Part shown: positions 57,791 to 64,000 of the stretch, piece after piece
How positions within the stretch are numbered: position 1 is the first letter of the stretch
How the letters are laid out: each line of letters begins with the position of its first letter
Assembly (NCBI GenBank): GCA_018398815.1
Contig: CM031595.1
Span: 141,111,614 to 141,175,613, forward strand
Direction of reading: 5' to 3'
Length of the DNA: 64,000 bases
From: Conus ventricosus
Lineage: Eukaryota > Mollusca > Gastropoda > Neogastropoda > Conidae
Notes under the pieces: generated by a model
Told to the model about the DNA's origin: nothing
The model's input: only the letters and a program-made list of their open reading frames with translations
Databases searched by the model: none
Made by a program: the position numbers and the translations under genes

Positions 57791-58595
57791 TTCCTATTGT
57801 GCACACTCATGAACACACACACACACACGCCTTTAACTCCTACAAATATAATACAAGTAAACACAAATTCATACCACACACTCTGACCAGACACTGAAGA
57901 TCTGCCACTTCAAAAATGGATGCAGACTGTACATTTATGTCATTCCTTACATAAATGAAAATGACGTCCCTCCTATTGTTTTTACACTTTTGTCAACAGT
58001 TCTCCCCTAACCTTTTCACTCCATCCCTTCTTTCCCAAGAGATCTTACCTTTATTTACTTGCTACACTGACTGTAACCAGTGATTGATCCCAGACTTTAC
58101 ATGTTTATACAATAAGTGAAACATTTTGACAGAAACATTATCCATTTTTCTTCTTCATGTATTTCCATATGGACAATACAAACATTCTAAAGCAAGCACA
58201 CATACTTTTCACACTTTCTTTGAGAATTTAGTGACAGAACTTTTTACAAAAATGCATACATTTAGGAGCAGCATTCACTTTCCTCATGCCAGACATTTAA
58301 CTTAATAAACTTTAAAATCACCTTTACTTTGTATGCTTTGGTCATTTAATGAATGTTGCATTTTTCAGACATAAACAAAAAATATGAGATACAAGTCTGA
58401 TTTTTGTACATCATCAAGGAGGTATAACAACTACAAATATGCACATCCCACCCTCACTCTACCCCCTAACACACACACAACACAGTGCCGACCAGGACTT
58501 GTCTGTTAATCTTTAAAAGCCATTTCAAACATACATGACAAACACAAACACACACAGTAGCTACAATGGCTTATCAGTTTACCTCTAAATGCTAT

Positions 58596-58640
<45 letters not shown>

Positions 58641-58845
58641 ACCAACAAAGATGTATTAATTCACCTCCAAGTCCTACTGAAAGTATGCAACATGCAACAG
58701 ACACACACACACTAAAGGAACCAACCCTAAGACAAACATACAATACCCACAAAATAATGTTGACAAATGTCAATTTGTCATGCACTGCACGCATGCGCGC
58801 GGCACACACACAGACACATACACATAATAAAAGCTGCTGTCTCAC
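57791..58845. other. Intronic DNA with CA microsatellites
   Basis: (CA)n at about 57816-57828 and 58598-58633. No exon or repeat family is recognised. Confidence 0.4.
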
Positions 58846-59225
58846 CTCTATGTGCTGCGGCTGTATTATGTGCTGGGCCTGAGGGGCCAAGTGAGGTTTC
58901 AGCACAGCTCCACCTACACCCACTGGCTGGATGAGCTGCACACCTTGCTGACTGGTCACCAAGGTGACAGGGTGACCCGACCCCATTCCTGCATCTCCCG
59001 CCCCTTGCTGGCCACTCACCAAGGTCACTGCCTGACCCATGCTCACTGCCCCCAAGCTGGAGGCATCCCCACCACCCTGCCCCTGGCCTGTGGATGCCAC
59101 AAAGGTTCGAACCACTGTCCCTGCAGATGAAGTGGATGTGCGAGCAAACAGCTGACCCTGAGTTACCGAGGCCATCAAGGAGGCCATCTTTTGTGAGGCC
59201 AAGCCTCCACTGAGGGCGACCACAC
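58846..59225 (-). CDS. Internal exon, Gln/Ser/Thr/Gly-rich transcription-coregulator-like
   Basis: On the minus strand a strong acceptor 'ttgttgttggattgcag' precedes 380 nt that end at a good donor GAG|gtgaga. The first two bases complete a codon, and the exon ends in phase 0. The 126 residues include SLMASVTQGQLFARTSTSSA, VVRTFVASTGQGQ, GHPVTLVTSQQGVQLIQPVG and QAQHIIQPQHIE. They form Q/T/S/G-rich, low-charge sequence as in activation domains of nuclear factors and coactivators. GC content is well above that of the surrounding intron, and no stops occur in this frame. It joins in frame to 54152-54268. The family was not identified. Confidence 0.72.
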
Positions 59226-59943
59226 CTGCAATCCAACAACAAACTCCATATCACATCTGCCATTCACACAGACCATATCTACAGATCTACTGAGCCTGCA
59301 ACAAGACCTGCCAAGATCTCATAACACAAAGCATAGCATTTCAACATTTTAAATGTAGCATTCCAAATACATGTGTAGCAATTATGTAAGCGACGCAACA
59401 AGTAAGACTCAACAGCACTTTCATTTGCACTTCGCTTCGCACATGACAATGTCATGATGGTGGACAAAGAATATGAAAATCTCACTTGTTATCGCATGGT
59501 TTTTACTTGACCTATTAAAAAAAATCAAAATGGCACAACAAACCCAACTGATAAGGCTGCAGAATTACAATCATCACTGGCCCTTTTTCTTCTACTTTTT
59601 CATCCTCTCCTAACAGAACTTTGTCATTTTTTCAGTAAGACAACAGCTAAAAGATCTATGTTGTCTTGGCTCCCATTTCAGTTGCTGTCAAGTCCATGAA
59701 GCATAGGCTGTTGGTTTTTTTTTTCCCCACAGATTTAATCACACAGTGTAGCAGCACAGCACTGTCCATGAAATCATAGCATGCTATGCTGAAAGTGTAA
59801 TACTTGGCATCTGTCTTTAACAGCCTTAAGAAGAATATTTGTAAGAAAAATATATTACAACTGTGAGGAGAATTACATTCCCTTGTCTATATGTTTGTCT
59901 AAAATATGTTTGTTAATTCCACAAATCATCTTTATGTTCTCCA

Positions 59944-59945
<2 letters not shown>

Positions 59946-60008
<63 letters not shown>

Positions 60009-60024
60009 TGTTTGTGTGTGTGTT

Positions 60025-60098
<74 letters not shown>

Positions 60099-60112
60099 TG
60101 TGTGTGTGTGCA
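59946..60112. repeat. Long (GT)n microsatellite
   Basis: About 165 bp of GT with scattered 'ggtg', 'tttg' and 'tatg' interruptions. Confidence 0.95.
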
Positions 60113-61498
60113 CATGTGCATGCATGCAATGATGCATGCATGCATGTTTCAAACTCAAAGCACTCACTACTGAATGAGTACATTGCAATGCAAGCTAAAA
60201 GCAGTTCCTCAGAGGTTGAAGTTGCCTTCATGCATTTCTTAGCTGTCATTCAATGACTCATGGATTCATGTTAAAATGAGACTGCTGTCATTACCATCCT
60301 TCATTCAAAATGACAAGGAACGAAGTTTGTTGCTGCAGGAAAGATCAAGAGAGAGGGTAGAGAAAGAGGGAAGAGGCTGGATGGAGTCAGCAGGGAAGGT
60401 GAACAGACACTGGACAGAACTCAGCCTAGTCATGAGAGATTCATTTTGTGACAGTCCACATGTCATAATTCATCAGATATTTAGAAACCAACATCTCTGC
60501 CCTAATCACTTTAAAATCACCCTTTAATGAAATGTTTGTGAAGTAAGCTGGGAAAAGTTAAAAAACAAGAAAGGGGTGATCAGTGTCACGCAGAGTCCAT
60601 GTGACACTGAACACCAAAATTGTGTCTGATGTGTCCAAGAAATATTTTGGGACTTCAGGCATCAAACATAATACATACAAAAAAACTGAATGCACAAGAT
60701 ACCTGGATTGTACATTTTCGGTGTTACTGTTTTATATACCTATCTGTTCATTTGTTCATTTATGTATGTTGGTTAACACATATCTTTTCATTTGTTTATT
60801 TATATATGTTGGTTAACACAAAGTTATTTACTTCTCCATCACATCTGCTTCATTTGAAGCAAAGAAAGACTGTGATGAACACTTTCCAAATGTTTTCACT
60901 CAAAATTACCAATTGTTTCCGAAAAAGAAATAAACAGGCACCAAGAGGGACAAATTCTGCCAAATATAGAAGAGTTAGCAGGAATGCATCTATCATTTGA
61001 AGACAACATCACATCAATCATCACCTAACTTTCTGTCATCAAATGGACTAATCAAACTTGTTATCATCATCATCAATACACACCATATCCATCATCATCA
61101 ACTTGTATCATCAAAATTATGTTCAAGATCTGTCATCAAACCTCATCATCATCAACACACATCATCAAATTTGTCATTACCATCAATCGAAACATGATTA
61201 TACTTGTCATCAGAACACTTCAACATATTGCTTTATCGCAACATCTCAACATCTGTCATCATTTCTCATCATATATGTCATTATCATCAATACACACCAC
61301 ACAGCCTGTCAAAATCAACATTGTCAACACACATCATAAACATTTACGTCCACAGTGACCAAAATCTGACAACAGTCACAGAGTAAATTCATGGTCTACA
61401 CCAAAAGTAATCCAAGTATGAGTGAAATTTCTACATTTGTGTGTGTGGTGTGCATATATGTATGCATGCATATGTTTGTGTGTATGCATGTGTTACTC

Positions 61499-61501
<3 letters not shown>

Positions 61502-61556
<55 letters not shown>
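61502..61556. repeat. (TG)n microsatellite
   Basis: An uninterrupted TG run of about 55 bp, followed by 'gcatgcatgcatgcatg'-type repeats. Confidence 0.95.
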
Positions 61557-61559
<3 letters not shown>

Positions 61560-62549
61560 GAGCATGGGCATGCACGTGTGCATGCATGCATGCATGTGTG
61601 TGTGTGCACGTATGCGAGTATTTAACTCAACTTCAATGAGATACATTTACGTGTATATATGGACTGCAATAGATGACATACACACATGCCTGTAGGGAAC
61701 TCAAAACACTGGGATATGCACAAGCGAGTAGCTACCATCTTTCAAATGACAAAAACGACTTGCCTACCATGGCACCGTTTTTTCTTCTCTTAGCCTGAGC
61801 TAGACTCTTGTCATTTTACGGGCTGGCGGCTAAATATAGTGCCCTGCTCCTGGCTAATCCCTGCAAGCGCACGTATATGTGAGCCCCACAGTCACGCAAG
61901 AGAAGGGGAAACGTTGTCCGCCATTCCAAAGCGTGGTGTTCACTCTCCTGAATTTGTGCAGAATTGCAAATTTCAGTATGTTTTGGATACTTCTGTTCAT
62001 CTTCTTTGCTTGTGGCGGTTTTCATATAGTCACAGCTCTGCAAAGAAGCAGACAGGATATCACGTACGTCCAAATCTTCCAAATGCCATTGCCGTCAGTG
62101 TAAACAACTGGAAAAATGTTGCTTCTCTGAGATAAGTAAAAATCAAGTATTTTGGGGTTTGTTGACAAAATAAAAACTTAAATTTTGGTCTTTTGGATGG
62201 TTTTTTTTTCCACCCTAACAATTGTTCACAGGAAAGTTTTTAGTTTCAAGTATTAAGTTATCAAAGTCATATATTGGCCACAAGCCGCTGGAAGACTGTA
62301 CGTGGAGTGCTGAAAGCCTGTGTTTGTTGCCAGCTTAGTAAGCACATCTTAGTGTTTGACATCACAGCCTGTGTCCGAATAGCACGGAAGGTCTACTTTG
62401 CTCCCTACGAAGCAAACAGGTTTCATGCTCTCTCTCTCTCTCTGGCTGTTTGTCTCTCTCTCTCTCTCTCTCTCAAAAAATATGCATACTCATGCACATG
62501 CATGCACACACACACACATATATGTGCGCACACACTCATACACACACAC

Positions 62550-63738
62550 GTCAAAATATGTAATGAAATCATCTGCATATGATACCTTTAGTAAAAAAGA
62601 AGTAAATCTGGACTCGCAACATGATTTTGTTAAAAGAGCAAAATATATACATTCTCTACAACCAATAAATACATATGTCTCGGATATAATTAACTCTGCA
62701 GATTTAAAAGATAAAGAGGTTGCCATGAAGCCTTCTTTCTCGCCAGTTCCATCATGGGAACAAGTTAAACCTAATTTTGATATAGACCATATAGATATGA
62801 ACAAAGATCAATCACCGAATATATTAAAAAATTTGATTAATTTACACATGGAGAGTCATTATGATCATATTAAAATATATACAGACGGATCTGTCCTTGA
62901 GAATGGCAAGACAGGGGCAGCATTTGTAATTTCTTCACTAAACATAGTGAAACAGTATCATATTGGTGATCATTACTCCATTTTTATTGCTGAATTGGTA
63001 GCAATATTAAAGGCGGTACAGCATATCATAGATCTTCCAACAAACTGGCCCGAACGTAAAGTGTTATTATGTGTCGATTCGAAATCTGCACTACAAGCTA
63101 TCAAATGTCAAAATATTAAAACGCGTCTCGAAATGATACTAGAAATAAAACATGCAATACATCAGTTATCAACTAAAAACATCAGTATCACTTTTTATTG
63201 GGTACCTTCACATTATGGGATATATTATAATGAAGTGGTTGACCGAGCAGCTAAAAGAGCAGCGCATAATGTTGAAGGAACAATACAGCTGAATATAAAG
63301 TTAGATTTACATGAATGCTATAAACATATTGAAAAAATATCTAAAGATGAATTTGATAATATTCTGACGACATCAAACAGTCAATATTCACAAAATTGTA
63401 TTAAAGGATTAAATGAACCTATCGCAGATTCAAAGTTACTCTTGACATATCTTAATAATACAAAATCCAGACATATAATAACTTTGATGTTTAAACTTCG
63501 TCTAAATGCTTTTAGAACAAATTTTTCTAAAGATGTAAATTGTATATGTGGAAACCAGATTACTATAAAGCATTTACTCCTACACTGTTCTGAAATTAAA
63601 GCACTCATTACTAAAACTTTAGGGGGCGTGCTGCTACCTTATGAGCCATTATCCATTGAAAAAATTGTAAATGACTTTCAGCTTCTAAAAATTTTCTCCC
63701 AAATTTTGCATTCCAGTCCTGTTGGTATATTTCTTTGA
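62550..63738 (+). CDS. LINE F: 3' end of an ORF2 with intact RNase H, 5'-truncated
   Basis: An open reading frame without stops to a TGA at 63736-63738. RNase H catalytic positions are all present: D in YTDGSV (62878-62895), E in AELVAIL (62989 on), D in CVDSKSALQAI (63070 on), and D in VVDRAAKRA (63235 on), with the conserved WVPSH near 63200. RNase H would degrade the RNA of the RNA-DNA hybrid during reverse transcription. A C-terminal knuckle CICGNQITIKHLLLHC (63541-63588) follows. RT and endonuclease are missing, so this copy is truncated, but its clean frame suggests a recent insertion. The upstream join lies after (CT)n/(CA)n near 62550; the first codons there are not part of the family. 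Confidence 0.8.
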
Positions 63739-64000
63739 TTTGTTGATTTATTGTTGTTCTTTCCTGCGTTATTAAATTATATCTGTTAATTGTTAAGATA
63801 GTAGGACACATTGGGAATTTATTACTTTTACATTTAAGATATTTAAAACAGTCTGAATATTCTATGCAGTATGCAAGTCAATTTTTCTAACCATAACTGG
63901 AGATTACGGGATCGAACTTTTACACGGTGGCTATCCTGGGATGGCCTTCATGATTGGCTGGGCTGTGGACCGCATAACTTGAATTGATTTGCAGTCCAAA
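63739..64000 (+). repeat. LINE F 3' UTR and tail
   Basis: The tail at 63925-63985 ('acggtggctatcctgggatg', 'gattggctgggctgtggacc') is a variant of the tail on LINE A and repeat R. The element may run past the window edge. Confidence 0.7.

Larger units (their letters stand above)
59226..62545. other. Intron or upstream region of the minus-strand gene, microsatellite-rich
   Basis: Contains (GT)n with interruptions at 59946-60112, CATCATC-rich degenerate repeats at about 61000-61340, (TG)n at 61502-61556 and (CT)n at about 62428-62475. A 33-bp near-duplication occurs at about 60745-60820 ('tttgttNatttatNtatgtt'). No further exon could be supported. Confidence 0.45.

Noticed and set aside
58597..58845. 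Extension of the minus-strand exon frame through 58597
   Set aside because: The frame runs past a strong donor (GAG|gtgaga) into VCVCV microsatellite translation, so the coding exon is ended at 58846.
59873..60256. Cys/Val- and His/Thr-repeat frames over (GT)n
   Set aside because: Simple-sequence translation of a microsatellite. The same applies at 10022, 22200, 28230, 44460 and 61500.

Overview
This is animal nuclear DNA, not bacterial: there are spliced exons with GT..AG borders, abundant (CA)n, poly-A and poly-G tracts, a tRNA-derived SINE, and many non-LTR retrotransposons (LINEs). The LINE types (RNase H-bearing I/Jockey-like, CR1/L2-like, RTE/BovB-like, L1/Tx1-like) and the recurrent 3' tail that reads like 'gatatggccctttgcggtcggctgggctata' fit a lophotrochozoan, most likely a gastropod mollusc. 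That is inferred from family resemblance; the species cannot be named from sequence alone.

Layout. 0-24 kb is a retrotransposon graveyard. A non-coding repeat called R here (three copies) is interrupted by 5'-truncated copies of an RNase H LINE ('LINE A'). One LINE A copy holds a complete I-like LINE ('LINE B'), and LINE B in turn holds a 5.3-kb L1/Tx1-like LINE; each level has target-site duplications. A foldback element with telomere-like repeats lies at 1.05-1.22 kb, a broken calpain-15-like fragment at 15.0-15.7 kb, an antisense CR1/L2-like LINE at 18.8-21.3 kb, and a candidate solo LTR at 22.8-23.9 kb. 24.7-28.2 kb holds two RTE-like LINE fragments in opposite orientation, followed by a 303-bp MITE. 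29.3-30.7 kb is a degenerate tandem array with a fresh core. 33.06-35.4 kb is an antisense CR1-like LINE whose ORF1 has a PHD-like finger; it lacks its 3' half.

37-62 kb is less repetitive and contains the only convincing host gene. On the minus strand there is an exon at 58846-59225 (Gln/Ser/Thr/Gly-rich, transcription-coregulator-like) and a terminal coding exon at 54152-54268 with matching phases. The intron between them contains a 51-bp tandem array that was entered by a DNA transposon (6-bp target duplication), which was itself entered by a tRNA-SINE. Downstream of the stop codon two more DNA elements occur (43890-46626 and 49283-51617, the latter with a third element inside it), all with CAG..CTG ends and 6-bp duplications. 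What remains in them encodes only C2H2/BED-like finger segments, and one holds a perfect 89-bp palindrome.

62.5-64 kb is the 3' end of a LINE whose RNase H domain is still open and has all catalytic residues. No CRISPR array, rRNA gene, canonical tRNA gene or operon was seen. Most reading frames here are decayed transposon genes; only the two-exon host gene and the 62.5-kb LINE look undamaged.
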